NCBI GenBank assembly: GCA_016223085.1
Contig: JACRPS010000003.1
Location: 496,001-560,000, forward strand
Length of the DNA stretch: 64,000 nucleotides
DNA from: Chloroflexota bacterium
GTDB taxonomy: Bacteria; Chloroflexota; Anaerolineae; Aggregatilineales; Phototrophicaceae
Reading direction: 5' to 3'
The position numbers and the translations under genes are program-made. Shown one piece after another: positions 52,616 to 60,959 of the stretch. Numbering within the stretch: the first letter of the stretch is position 1; each line of letters starts with the position of its first letter. The notes beneath the pieces were generated by a model. That model searched no databases and was not told the origin of the DNA. It saw only the letters and a program-made list of their open reading frames with translations.

Positions 52616-53560
52616 ATGGAATCACAAACCGAACCGCAACTGCTCGAAAAACCTGCTTTTAAGCGGGTGCATATTGTTGTGAATCCGGCGGCGGGGCAGG
52701 ATCGCCCCTTTCTCCAGATCATTAACAAGGCGTTCCAGGACGCCGGGATTGACTGGGACCTGTTCATTACCAAAGGCGCAGGGGACGGTACCCGGTTCGC
52801 GCGGGAGGCCGTCGCCGCCGGCGCGGATGTGGTGGTCGCTTACGGCGGCGATGGTACGGTGGGCGAGGTCGCCAATGGGTTGATCGGCACCAACGTCCCG
52901 CTGGCGATCTTCCCCGGTGGCACGGCCAACGTCATGTCGGTTGAGCTGGGTATCCCGGCGGACATCGCTCAGGCGGTGACGCTGGTATGCGGCAGCGGCG
53001 CGCTGCGGTCAGTTGATATGGCCGAAGCCAACGGGCGGCTGTTTATGCTGCGGACAACCATCGGCTTCACGGCACAGGCCACCGCCGGCGCCGACCGAGA
53101 CGACAAGGCGCGTTATGGCAATCTGGCCTATGTTGTTTCTGCGCTGCGGGAACTGCCCCACGCGCAGAGTTCGCGTTACACGCTGCTGCTGGACGGTCAG
53201 GAAGTGCAGACCGAAGGCGCGATCTGTATCGTCGCCAATTCCGGCAATCTCGGTCTGCCTGGGCTAAATCTGAACTCCGTTATGAACGTCAGCGATGGTC
53301 TGCTGGACGTGATCGTGATTCGCAGCGTGGACCTGGGCGCGCTGCTGGCGGTTGCGGCCAGCGCCATCGGCGTCGCGCAGCCGTTCCAGCACTGGCAGGT
53401 GAGGGAAGCGACCATCGTCGCGGACCCACCGCAGGTCGTCGAATGTGACGGCGAGGTGATTGACCCGACGCCCTTCCGGGCGAAGGTGCTACCGCAGGCG
53501 ATTCGAGTGGTCGTGCCCGCCCCACCCCCGGCAGCCACAACGCCTGCCCCGTCTGGCTGA
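52616..53560 (+). CDS. Diacylglycerol-kinase-family (YegS-like) lipid kinase
   Basis: A 314-residue protein. It has the nucleotide-binding signatures IVVNPAAGQDRPF and VAYGGDGTVGEVANGL and FPGGTANVMS, and a C-terminal domain with VVECDGEVIDPTPFRAKVLP. It phosphorylates a lipid such as diacylglycerol. The phosphatase gene follows within 15 bases and is likely cotranscribed. Confidence 0.9.
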   Translation: MESQTEPQLLEKPAFKRVHIVVNPAAGQDRPFLQIINKAFQDAGIDWDLFITKGAGDGTRFAREAVAAGADVVVAYGGDGTVGEVANGLIGTNVPLAIFPGGTANVMSVELGIPADIAQAVTLVCGSGALRSVDMAEANGRLFMLRTTIGFTAQATAGADRDDKARYGNLAYVVSALRELPHAQSSRYTLLLDGQEVQTEGAICIVANSGNLGLPGLNLNSVMNVSDGLLDVIVIRSVDLGALLAVAASAIGVAQPFQHWQVREATIVADPPQVVECDGEVIDPTPFRAKVLPQAIRVVVPAPPPAATTPAPSG

Positions 53561-53574
53561 CGTTGCCCGCTACG

Positions 53575-54255
53575 ATGATTGACCGGCCTGATTTACCGCC
53601 CGACGCGGACATGGAGCAGGTGACGCAACTGCTGCACCGGCCCGATGTGCCGGAAGTCATCGCCACCACCGAGGACGCACGGCGTGGACCAAGCGTTGCC
53701 AAACGCTTCAGACACTTCGTGCAGCAGGTACTGAAGCAGGGCCTGTGGCTGACGGTCGTTGAGTCGGTGGAACAGGTGGCGCGTTTAATCACCGGCGCAC
53801 CGACGCTGCGCTTCAGCCGCGTGACGCCGCAGCTACACGTTGGCGGCCAGCATCTGCCGCACGGCTGGCCGATTCTGAAGCGGCGCGGGATTACGGCGGT
53901 TGTCAGCCTGCGCGGCGAGTACGATGACTATGCTGCCGGTATTGCCCCATCGCGCTATCTGTACCTGCCGACGGTGGACAATCACGCACCGCCATTGGCC
54001 TATCTGGTGCAGGGCGCGACGTTTATCCGTGAGGAAGTTGAACGCGGCGGTAGGGTGTACATTCACTGCTGGGAAGGGGTAGGCCGTGCGCCAACGATGG
54101 CCGCCGCCTATCTGGTGAGCATCGGCTTCACACCGGCGCAGGCGTGGCAGCTCATTCGCACGGCGCGGCCCTTCATCCGCCCGACACTGGCGCAGATCGA
54201 ACAGGTGGAACGCTTCGCCGCCGTATGGAATAACGATACGGCTGGAAAAATGTAG
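53575..54255 (+). CDS. Dual-specificity (tyrosine/serine) protein phosphatase-like protein
   Basis: A 226-residue protein. Residues 80-225 form a small cysteine phosphatase domain with the P-loop HCWEGVGRAPTM (HCX5R) and the general-acid loop region near VDNHAPP. The first 75 residues are charged and specific to this protein. Coupled to a lipid kinase gene, it could act on a phospholipid or on proteins. The stop TAG (54253-54255) is formed by the left end of a GTAGGG palindrome. Start ATG 53575 or TTG 53563. Confidence 0.8.
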   Translation: MIDRPDLPPDADMEQVTQLLHRPDVPEVIATTEDARRGPSVAKRFRHFVQQVLKQGLWLTVVESVEQVARLITGAPTLRFSRVTPQLHVGGQHLPHGWPILKRRGITAVVSLRGEYDDYAAGIAPSRYLYLPTVDNHAPPLAYLVQGATFIREEVERGGRVYIHCWEGVGRAPTMAAAYLVSIGFTPAQAWQLIRTARPFIRPTLAQIEQVERFAAVWNNDTAGKM

Positions 54256-54281
54256 GGGCGGGTTTAGAAACCCGCCCCTAC
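54252..54281. repeat. GTAGGG palindrome, GCGGGTTT type
   Basis: Perfect: arm GTAGGGGCGGGTTT, loop AG. Its TAG is the stop codon of the phosphatase gene. Confidence 0.9.
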
Positions 54282-54303
54282 AGCGTTCATGTGCTTAATT
54301 CGG

Positions 54304-55341
54304 TTATTCCTCGACCGCCAGCACCGTAACCATGCCAAACATGCCGTGACGCGATTCCGCGTGCGTCAGGATGTGGCAGTGGAACGCCCACAGGCCGGGT
54401 TCGGTGCAGTCCACCACCACGTCATAGCGTTCGCCGGGGGCGACGTTGAGCGTATCACACAGGTATGGGACGGGCAGATTCCAGCCATCCTTCGCAATCA
54501 CCAGTTGCGGGATGCCATGCAGGTGCATCGGGTGGATCATGAAACCTTCGTTCATGTAACGAACGCGGATTTTCTGCCCCAGTTTGGCGAGAATCGGCTG
54601 GGTATAGGGAAAGCCCTTGCCATTAATCGTAAAGCCCAGCGTGGTATCGTTGAGGATAAAGGTGTACTCAGCGTCCACCTGCGGCTCGCGCGATTTGTCC
54701 TTCGGCTCGATGATAAACGCGCCCAGCATTCCGCTTGACACCTGTTCGGCGGCGTTATGATGCGAATGGTACATGTGCGAACCGGGGTTGCGCGCCACAA
54801 ATTCATAGTTGAAGGTTTCACCCGGTCGGATAGGCGGCTGCGTCACAAACGGCACGCCGTCCATGTTGTTAGGCACAATCACGCCGTGAAAGTGGACACC
54901 GGTGCTTTGCTGCATCTCGTTCTTGACAACCACGCGCACCTTGTCACCTTCGGTCACACGGATTTCCGGCCCCGGTACCACGCCGTTATAGGCCATCGCC
55001 GGGAAGGCTGTGCCGGGCATGGTTTCCCACTGGATATCCTGGCAGACGACGTTAAACACCTTGACATCGCCATCCATTGTGTATTCCAGCGGTCGGCCCC
55101 AGAAATGTTCATCCTTGCCGATGTTATCCAGAAAGATTTTGACGGCTTCGTCGTGCAGCTTGTCCATATCGTCGGCGGTCTGCTGACGCGCCGGCCCGAA
55201 TACCGGCGCAGCGTGGTCACTTGCTGGTGGCGCTGGGGGAGGGGACATCAGCCCACGATTGGCAACCGCTACCGCGCCGACGCTCCCGGCGCCAATGCCC
55301 AGCATCTTAAGAAAGCCTCTGCGTCCAATGCGTTGTTTCAC
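54304..55341 (-). CDS. Tat-exported multicopper oxidase
   Basis: A 345-residue cupredoxin-type multicopper oxidase. A Tat signal starts the protein (RIGRRGFLKMLGIGAGSVGA). Copper motifs: HFHGVIV, HMYHSHHNAAEQ, HPMHLHGIPQ and HCHILTHAESRHGM, the last with Cys-free histidine layout and the Met type-1 ligand region. It oxidises metal ions or phenols and reduces oxygen outside the membrane; nitrite reductase-like proteins are related. GTG at 55341 is preferred because AGGAG is 8 bases upstream. Confidence 0.88.
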   Translation of the reverse strand: MKQRIGRRGFLKMLGIGAGSVGAVAVANRGLMSPPPAPPASDHAAPVFGPARQQTADDMDKLHDEAVKIFLDNIGKDEHFWGRPLEYTMDGDVKVFNVVCQDIQWETMPGTAFPAMAYNGVVPGPEIRVTEGDKVRVVVKNEMQQSTGVHFHGVIVPNNMDGVPFVTQPPIRPGETFNYEFVARNPGSHMYHSHHNAAEQVSSGMLGAFIIEPKDKSREPQVDAEYTFILNDTTLGFTINGKGFPYTQPILAKLGQKIRVRYMNEGFMIHPMHLHGIPQLVIAKDGWNLPVPYLCDTLNVAPGERYDVVVDCTEPGLWAFHCHILTHAESRHGMFGMVTVLAVEE

Positions 55342-55486
55342 TCTAAACACTCCTGAAAATCAGATAACAGCCTGCTCTTACTTCTGTTTTGGGTTCGCCA
55401 AAACCCCTTCTGATGCCACATTACAACAGCTTACGGAAACTGTGCTTGTGACGGAAGGTACAAAGTTTACCATTTTTTCGGTACAA

Positions 55487-55517
55487 TTGACACTTGTTCT
55501 TTTCTGATAATCTTATC
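55487..55517 (+). promoter_or_regulatory. Possible promoter and palindrome upstream of the cytochrome gene
   Basis: TTGACA (55487-55492), 15-base spacer, TAATCT (55508-55513), overlapping the palindrome GATAA-TC-TTATC (55506-55517). Spacing is short, so the call is weak. The 286-base gap around it holds nothing else seen. Confidence 0.3.
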
Positions 55518-55627
55518 ACAATCTGCTTGCCCGTTTTTCTACAGAATGAAGCGGTTAGCATCTCTGTAAAAAACGATTCCGGGCACGTTGTGGGATTTTA
55601 TCGGCTCTAATCGAAACCGGGGTAGAC

Positions 55628-56620
55628 ATGGAACAACGACCTGACCAGACCACCGACACCATGCCAATTGTACCACTGGTCATCTTTTTTGGAGTGATGG
55701 CCGCCATCCTGGCGCTGCTGCTGGCGTCCCAGCCCGCGACACCGCGTCCGGCGGCGGTGGCGGTTGCGCCCACCATCGAGGCCACTGTAGAAGTAACTGC
55801 CGAAGCAACCCCCGAAGCCACCGGTGAGGCAACAGCGGAAGCTGCCGCGGTCGCCTGGAACCTTGACCCCCAGGCGGTTGCCGCCGGAGATACGGTCTAT
55901 CACACCGTCTGTATGGCCTGTCACGGGTTTAACGGTGAAGGCATTCAGGGGCTGGGTAAGGCGCTGGTAGGCAGCGACTTTGTCAACAGCCTGAGTGACG
56001 AAGCACTGGCCGCGTTTATCATCCAGGGGCGTGATGTCAGCGACCCGCTGAATACAACCGGTGTGATGATGCCCCCGCGCGGCGGCAACCCGGCCCTGTC
56101 CGATCAGGATGTCATGCATACCGTCGCTTACATTCGCAGCCTGAACGTGGCAGCCGGCTATGGCCCGGTCAGCGCCGGGGCAGCGCCAGCCGACGGCGCG
56201 GCTGCACAGCCAACGGCAGCGCCGGACGGCGAAGCCACTGCCGAAGCGACGGCTGCACCCCAGGTGGCCGCCGTGCCGACCACTGGTGTGCCGGAAGTGG
56301 TCGGCGGCATCGCGCCGGAAGTGGGTCAGGGTGAACTAAACCTGACGGCGATGACCGGTCAGCAGGCGTATCTGTGGGCCTGTTCGCTGTGCCACGGGGT
56401 AGATGGCAATCCGGTTCCGCCGCTGGCGACGAAGCCGCTGGCCGACAGCGAACTGGTGCAGGCCCACGACGACGCCAGTCTGCTGGAATTGCTGACGCGC
56501 CCCCAGCCGCCGGCGAACCCGGAGGAAGGCTTCCCGCATCCCTATCGGGGCGGCTACCCGCCGCTGACGGACGACCAACTGCGCGAGGTCATCGCTTTCG
56601 TGTATACGCTGGCGCAGTAA
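55628..56620 (+). CDS. Membrane-anchored dihaem cytochrome c
   Basis: A 330-residue protein. One N-terminal helix (IVPLVIFFGVMAAILALLLA) anchors it. A linker rich in EATPEATGEATAEA follows. Two cytochrome c domains carry CMACH (first) and CSLCH (second), separated by another Ala/Pro/Thr-rich linker. It should carry electrons on the outer face of the membrane, possibly to the multicopper oxidase or a terminal oxidase; no oxidase subunit is adjacent. Confidence 0.9.
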   Translation: MEQRPDQTTDTMPIVPLVIFFGVMAAILALLLASQPATPRPAAVAVAPTIEATVEVTAEATPEATGEATAEAAAVAWNLDPQAVAAGDTVYHTVCMACHGFNGEGIQGLGKALVGSDFVNSLSDEALAAFIIQGRDVSDPLNTTGVMMPPRGGNPALSDQDVMHTVAYIRSLNVAAGYGPVSAGAAPADGAAAQPTAAPDGEATAEATAAPQVAAVPTTGVPEVVGGIAPEVGQGELNLTAMTGQQAYLWACSLCHGVDGNPVPPLATKPLADSELVQAHDDASLLELLTRPQPPANPEEGFPHPYRGGYPPLTDDQLREVIAFVYTLAQ

Positions 56621-56662
56621 ATTCATCGGCTGTCCATCATTCAACAAATCTTCCAATATGTG

Positions 56663-56729
56663 GTAGAGGCGACCTGACAGGTCGCCCCTACTGGTACCAA
56701 CGTATGGACACGCAACGGTGTGTCCGTAT
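56663..56729. repeat. Two palindromes in tandem (GGCGACCT type and GGACACGC type)
   Basis: 56663-56691: arm GTAGAGGCGACCT, loop GAC, one mismatch. 56702-56729: arms GTATGGACACGC and GGTGTGTCCGTAT around AAC, a variant with GTATGG in place of GTAGGG. Confidence 0.75.
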
Positions 56730-56819
56730 TGATTCCGGCTGCTCGTGTAAGACCGGTGTGGCCCGCTGCGTGGATTATGTGGTTTTCCGGCGGCAACCCC
56801 GAATGAAACCTAAATAACA

Positions 56820-56878
56820 ATCACCCCCTCAATCATCCCCATCGGGTGATCCCATATCACCCCGCACTGCTGTAAAGT
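56820..56878 (+). promoter_or_regulatory. Iteron promoter upstream of the FAD oxidoreductase gene
   Basis: Boxes ATCACCC (56820), ATCATCC (56832), GGGTGAT (56844, inverted) and ATCACCC (56856), starting exactly 12 bases apart. GGGTGATCC (56844-56852) is followed after 19 bases by GTAAAGT (56872-56878). The same design occurs at 63686-63744. Sites of this type could bind the MalT-like regulator encoded at 60956-63670. Confidence 0.6.
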
Positions 56879-56935
56879 AACCGTTGCATTGACGCGAAAG
56901 GACTACCCTTGCGTCCAGTCACAGGAGGGAACACC

Positions 56936-58387
56936 GTGACCAGAACACCGAATCACCTGAACGCGCGAACCAGTGGGAACAGCGGCTCAAGCGGCATCGC
57001 CACCTCTGACCAGGACACGCCGCTCATCACCGAACTTCACGCGCGCGTAAAAGGCCCGGTTATCACCCCGGACAACCCGGAATACGACGCGATGCGCACG
57101 GTCTTTTACGGCGGCATTGATCGCCATCCGGCGGTGATCGTCCGGGCAGCGGATGTCGCCGATGTTGTTCGCGTGGTTACGCTGGCGCGTGAGGCGGGAG
57201 TCGAGCTTGCCGTTCGCAGCGGCGGTCACAGCGCTGCCGGTCACAGTCTGGTGGACGGCGGCCTGGTGCTCGACCTGCGCGACCTGAAGGCGCTGGACAT
57301 TGACGCCGAACAGCGCACGGCCTGGGCGGAAGCCGGGCTAACCGCCGGGGAATACACGCAGGCGGCTGGCGAATTGGGGCTGGCGACCGGCTTCGGCGAT
57401 ACCGGCTCGGTAGGCATTGGCGGCATCACGCTGGGCGGCGGCATTGGCTTCCTGGTCCGCAAGTACGGCCTGACGATTGACAGCCTGCTTGCTGCCGATA
57501 TCGTGACCGCCGACGGCCAGCTTCGCCGGGTGGATGCGAACAACCACCCCGACCTGTTCTGGGCGATTCGGGGCGGTGGCGGCAACTTTGGCGTTGTCAC
57601 GCGCTTCCAGTTCCGCCTGCACCCGGTCAGCGAGATCGTGGGTGGGATGCTGCTGCTGCCGGCAACACCGGAGGTGATCGCCTCATTTATCGCCGAGGCT
57701 GAGGCGGCGCCGGAAGAACTGTCCACGATTGCCAACGTCATGCCTGCCCCGCCGATGCCATTTGTGCCGAAGGAGCATCACGGCAAACTGGTGGTGATGG
57801 CGCTGATGGTGTACGCCGGGCCAACCGAAGCGGGTCTGCGCGCCGTTGCGCCGTTCCGGCAGTTGGCGCAGCCGTTGGCCGACATGCTGCGGCCAATGCG
57901 CTACCCGGACATGTTCCCGCCTGAGGAGAGCAACTTCCACCCGACGGCAGTTGGACATACCATGTTTATGGACCGGATTGACCGAAACGTGGCCGAGACG
58001 ATCATCGAGTACCTTCAGACATCCGACGCAGCGCTGCGGGTGGCGCAGCTTCGGGTGCTCGGCGGGGCGATGGCGCGGGTGACCGTCGAAGCAACGGCTT
58101 TCGCTCATCGCCACTCGCGGCTGATGGTTAACCTGGCCGCCTTTTACACCGGCCCGGACGAAATGGCCGTCCGCCAGGCCTGGGTAGCGGACTTCGCGGC
58201 GGCGCTGCAACAGGAAGACACCGGCGCCTATGTCAATTTCCTCGGTGACGAGGGGACAGCACGGGTCCGCGCGGCTTACCCCGAACCGGTCTGGAGCCGT
58301 CTGGCCGCCATCAAGGCCCGCTACGACCCGACCAACCTGTTCCACGTCAACCATAACATCCCGCCGGTTGAAGCGGCTGGCGGTTAG
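56936..58387 (+). CDS. FAD-linked (BBE-type) oxidoreductase
   Basis: A 483-residue protein of the berberine-bridge-enzyme-like family. GTG at 56936 follows AGGAGGG. The FAD-binding domain has VAVRSGGHSAAGHSL-type sequence (ELAVRSGGHSAAGHSLVDGG) with the His that may bind FAD covalently, SVGIGGITLGGGIGFL and IRGGGGNFGVV. The C-terminal substrate domain ends with RYDPTNLFHVNHNIPP. The 6-S-cysteinyl site Cys is not present in the expected place, so mono-covalent or non-covalent FAD is likely. It oxidises an alcohol, sugar or secondary metabolite. An iteron-type promoter lies upstream. Confidence 0.9.
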   Translation: MTRTPNHLNARTSGNSGSSGIATSDQDTPLITELHARVKGPVITPDNPEYDAMRTVFYGGIDRHPAVIVRAADVADVVRVVTLAREAGVELAVRSGGHSAAGHSLVDGGLVLDLRDLKALDIDAEQRTAWAEAGLTAGEYTQAAGELGLATGFGDTGSVGIGGITLGGGIGFLVRKYGLTIDSLLAADIVTADGQLRRVDANNHPDLFWAIRGGGGNFGVVTRFQFRLHPVSEIVGGMLLLPATPEVIASFIAEAEAAPEELSTIANVMPAPPMPFVPKEHHGKLVVMALMVYAGPTEAGLRAVAPFRQLAQPLADMLRPMRYPDMFPPEESNFHPTAVGHTMFMDRIDRNVAETIIEYLQTSDAALRVAQLRVLGGAMARVTVEATAFAHRHSRLMVNLAAFYTGPDEMAVRQAWVADFAAALQQEDTGAYVNFLGDEGTARVRAAYPEPVWSRLAAIKARYDPTNLFHVNHNIPPVEAAGG

Positions 58388-58467
58388 CGCCGGTCTGCCG
58401 ATAGACAAAACGGGCGCTGGCCCGGCCATTTGCGCCGGGTGCAGCGCCGATTGGGGTATGATGGTCG

Positions 58468-58845
58468 CTATTCAACCTTCGTAGCAATCCACCACGTCGT
58501 TCCGCCGGCATCCTTCACCCCGCCCCGTTTATCCTCATCTTCCTTCTTCACCGGCGCCTGCACCGACTCGGCGCCGGCTTCCAATGCACGGTTATAGGTT
58601 GCATCTACGTCGCTCACATAAACGTGGACGTTGGCGGGACAGGACGGCCAATTCTCATTGCTGTCGGCCAGCATGACGACCGTATCGTCAATCCGCACCT
58701 CGGCATGTATGATCTTCCCGTTAGCATCCGGGAAACGGCGCAGTTCAACGGCATCAAAAACGCGCTTGAGAAAGTCAATCGTACGCGCCGCGTTGTTGAC
58801 AATGAGATAGGGCGACACGGAATTGTAGTTGCCCGGTTTGTACAT
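58468..58845 (-). CDS. VOC-superfamily (glyoxalase/PhnB-like) protein
   Basis: A 125-residue protein with the two beta-alpha-beta-beta-beta units of the VOC fold (VSPYLIVNNAARTIDFLKRV, then HAEVRIDDTVVMLADSNENW, then VHVYVSDVDATYNRALEAGA). The closing segment KRGGVKDAGGTTWWIATKVE is typical of PhnB/YdeE-like members. Metal-binding residues are not fully conserved, so function is open. It is transcribed towards the FAD oxidoreductase gene. Confidence 0.88.
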   Translation of the reverse strand: MYKPGNYNSVSPYLIVNNAARTIDFLKRVFDAVELRRFPDANGKIIHAEVRIDDTVVMLADSNENWPSCPANVHVYVSDVDATYNRALEAGAESVQAPVKKEDEDKRGGVKDAGGTTWWIATKVE

Positions 58846-59038
58846 GCTCCTCTATCCTCCCGAAGATTCCTTGCTGCTGGTGTTCCTTTTTTACACCGCT
58901 ACCCCTTCACAAATTAACACATTTGTTCTATCCTGTCAAAAGGCGACAGCGGTTGCCGCGAATTTACAAACCCGCGCCAGCCCAGTATGATATGTTATTT
59001 GTAATGAAATCTGATCTACGATAACCGGTGGAGGTGGT

Positions 59039-59440
59039 ATGATCAAGCGCGCCAGCGGAACTTTTCACGTGACCCTGCAACCCCAACCGGATGATTTCCT
59101 GAACACCCTGCCCCTCAAGCGGCTGACGATTGACAAGCAGTTTTATGGCGATCTGGAAGCCGTGAGCCGGGGGCAGATGTTAAGCCTGGTAACGCCGGTA
59201 GACGGCTCCGCCGGTTATGTCGCGCTGGAACAGGTGCGCGGCACGTTACAGGGCCGCAGCGGCAGCTTTGTATTACAGCACAGCGGCAGCATGAATCGAG
59301 GCATGGCCCAGTTGAGCATCACGGTTGTGCCCGATTCCGGCACCGGAGAGCTAACTGGCCTGGCCGGTACCATGACCATCTCCATCGTGGATGACCAACA
59401 CCAATACGATTTTGAGTACTTTCTGCCCGATTCTGCGTAA
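59039..59440 (+). CDS. DUF3224-family protein
   Basis: A 133-residue protein of the DUF3224 type: a small beta barrel (ASGTFHVTLQPQPDD, then GQMLSLVTPVDGSAGYVALE, GSFVLQHSGSMNRGMAQLSI, GTGELTGLAGTMTI). The tail is EYFLPDSA. Function unknown; such genes are often next to LuxR or MarR regulators. GGAGGTGG directly precedes the ATG. The beta-lactamase-like gene follows after 55 bases. Confidence 0.85.
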   Translation: MIKRASGTFHVTLQPQPDDFLNTLPLKRLTIDKQFYGDLEAVSRGQMLSLVTPVDGSAGYVALEQVRGTLQGRSGSFVLQHSGSMNRGMAQLSITVVPDSGTGELTGLAGTMTISIVDDQHQYDFEYFLPDSA

Positions 59441-59495
59441 TAAGGTGTGGCGACTGTTCGTTCCCCCATGCCCTTTGATCTGGGAGGAATAGACT

Positions 59496-60959
59496 TTGAA
59501 ACGAAACATCCTGTATGGACTGCTGATCTTCACCCTGTGGAGTACCGGAAACATGGTAACAGCGCAGCCGAGGGTTGAGGTTGAGGCCGTTGATCGCCTG
59601 ATACAGGAACAAATGGCCGCGCAGCGTATCCCTGGCCTGGCCCTGGCGATCACCCAGGGGGATCAGGTCATCTATGAGCAGGGCTACGGTGACGGAATTA
59701 CGACGCAGAGCCAGTTCTTCATCGCTTCGGTAAGCAAGTCGTTCACCGCTCTGGCGGTCATGCAGTTGGTGGAAGCGGGGCAGATTGATCTGGATACGCC
59801 GGTCCAGACCTACCTGCCGGACTTTACCACTGCTGAACCGGCTGCCGCCGCTGCGATCACCGTCCGCCATCTGCTGAACCAGACCAGTGGGCTGGCAGAT
59901 ACCGGCTTCCCGGAAAGTCAACTTCCACAGCCCGGCAGCATCGCGGAACGGGTTCGCAGTTTGCGCACGGCGAGGATGGTGAGCCAGCCGGGCACCGAGT
60001 TTCACTACTTTAACCCCAATTACGGGGTGCTGGCGCGCATCGTTGAAGTGGCAAGCGGACAGCCGTTTGCAGCTTACTTGCAGGAGAATGTTTTTACGCC
60101 GCTGGCGATGAACCACACCTTCAGCGTCACGACTTCGGACGAAGCGATTGCCCAGGCGAACGATCTGGCACAGGGACACCTCGTCGCCTTTGGCGTCCCC
60201 ATCGCGGCGGATGAAATGTCCGGCTACCTTGCCGGCAGCGGCGGCATGATTTCAACCGCCGCCGACATGGCGCACTTCCTGATTGCGCAAACCAACGATG
60301 GACAGTTTGGGGATACCCGCGTGATCTCCCCGCAGTCCCTGATGCTCATGCACACACCGCCACAGGGGATTGAAACCAACTACGCGATGGGCTGGCTCAC
60401 GTCGGAGTACAACGGCACTCCCACCATCGAGCACAACGGCATCCTCTCCGTTTATTACGCCGAGACCGTGCTGCTGCCGGAGACGGAACAGGGCATTGTG
60501 CTGCTGTACAATGTGTACTCGCTCCCCTCTACCCTGTTTGCCTTCTCGCAAATCAAGAATGGGCTTATTGATCTGCTGACCGGCAGGCAGCCAACTTCCA
60601 GCCCGATAACCGTCAGCATCTATGGCCTTATGATTGGCGTGCTGACGCTGTCAGGCGCTGTTCTGGCTGTTCGCAGCCTGCTGCGACTGCCCCGCTGGCG
60701 GGCGAAACATCAAGCCACGCCCATCCTTCGCCTGCTGCCCGGCATCGTCTGGACGTTCGTTCCAGCCCTGCTCCTGCTGCTGATGCCTCGACTGATCGCA
60801 TTTTCGGATCGTGTGTTCAGCACCGAACAGCTTGTTCGCTCCATGCCCGATATTTACATCTGGTTAGGGGTAACGGGCGTGCTTGGGGTTATCAACGGCA
60901 GCGCGCGCCTTGTCTTGCGGGCTTTCAAAACGGATAAGGTTATAGACAGACAGCCATGA
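59496..60959 (+). CDS. Beta-lactamase-family serine hydrolase with membrane C-terminus
   Basis: A 487-residue protein. After a signal peptide-like start (NILYGLLIFTLWSTGNMVTA) comes a class-C-type serine hydrolase domain (residues 25-345): SxxK in ASVSKSFTAL, YxN in HYFNPNYG and the HNG motif in IEHNGILS. Three membrane helices follow (about 370-475). The active site is outside. Such proteins act as esterases or D,D-peptidases rather than true beta-lactamases. It overlaps the LuxR gene by 4 bases. Confidence 0.87.
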   Translation: MKRNILYGLLIFTLWSTGNMVTAQPRVEVEAVDRLIQEQMAAQRIPGLALAITQGDQVIYEQGYGDGITTQSQFFIASVSKSFTALAVMQLVEAGQIDLDTPVQTYLPDFTTAEPAAAAAITVRHLLNQTSGLADTGFPESQLPQPGSIAERVRSLRTARMVSQPGTEFHYFNPNYGVLARIVEVASGQPFAAYLQENVFTPLAMNHTFSVTTSDEAIAQANDLAQGHLVAFGVPIAADEMSGYLAGSGGMISTAADMAHFLIAQTNDGQFGDTRVISPQSLMLMHTPPQGIETNYAMGWLTSEYNGTPTIEHNGILSVYYAETVLLPETEQGIVLLYNVYSLPSTLFAFSQIKNGLIDLLTGRQPTSSPITVSIYGLMIGVLTLSGAVLAVRSLLRLPRWRAKHQATPILRLLPGIVWTFVPALLLLLMPRLIAFSDRVFSTEQLVRSMPDIYIWLGVTGVLGVINGSARLVLRAFKTDKVIDRQP

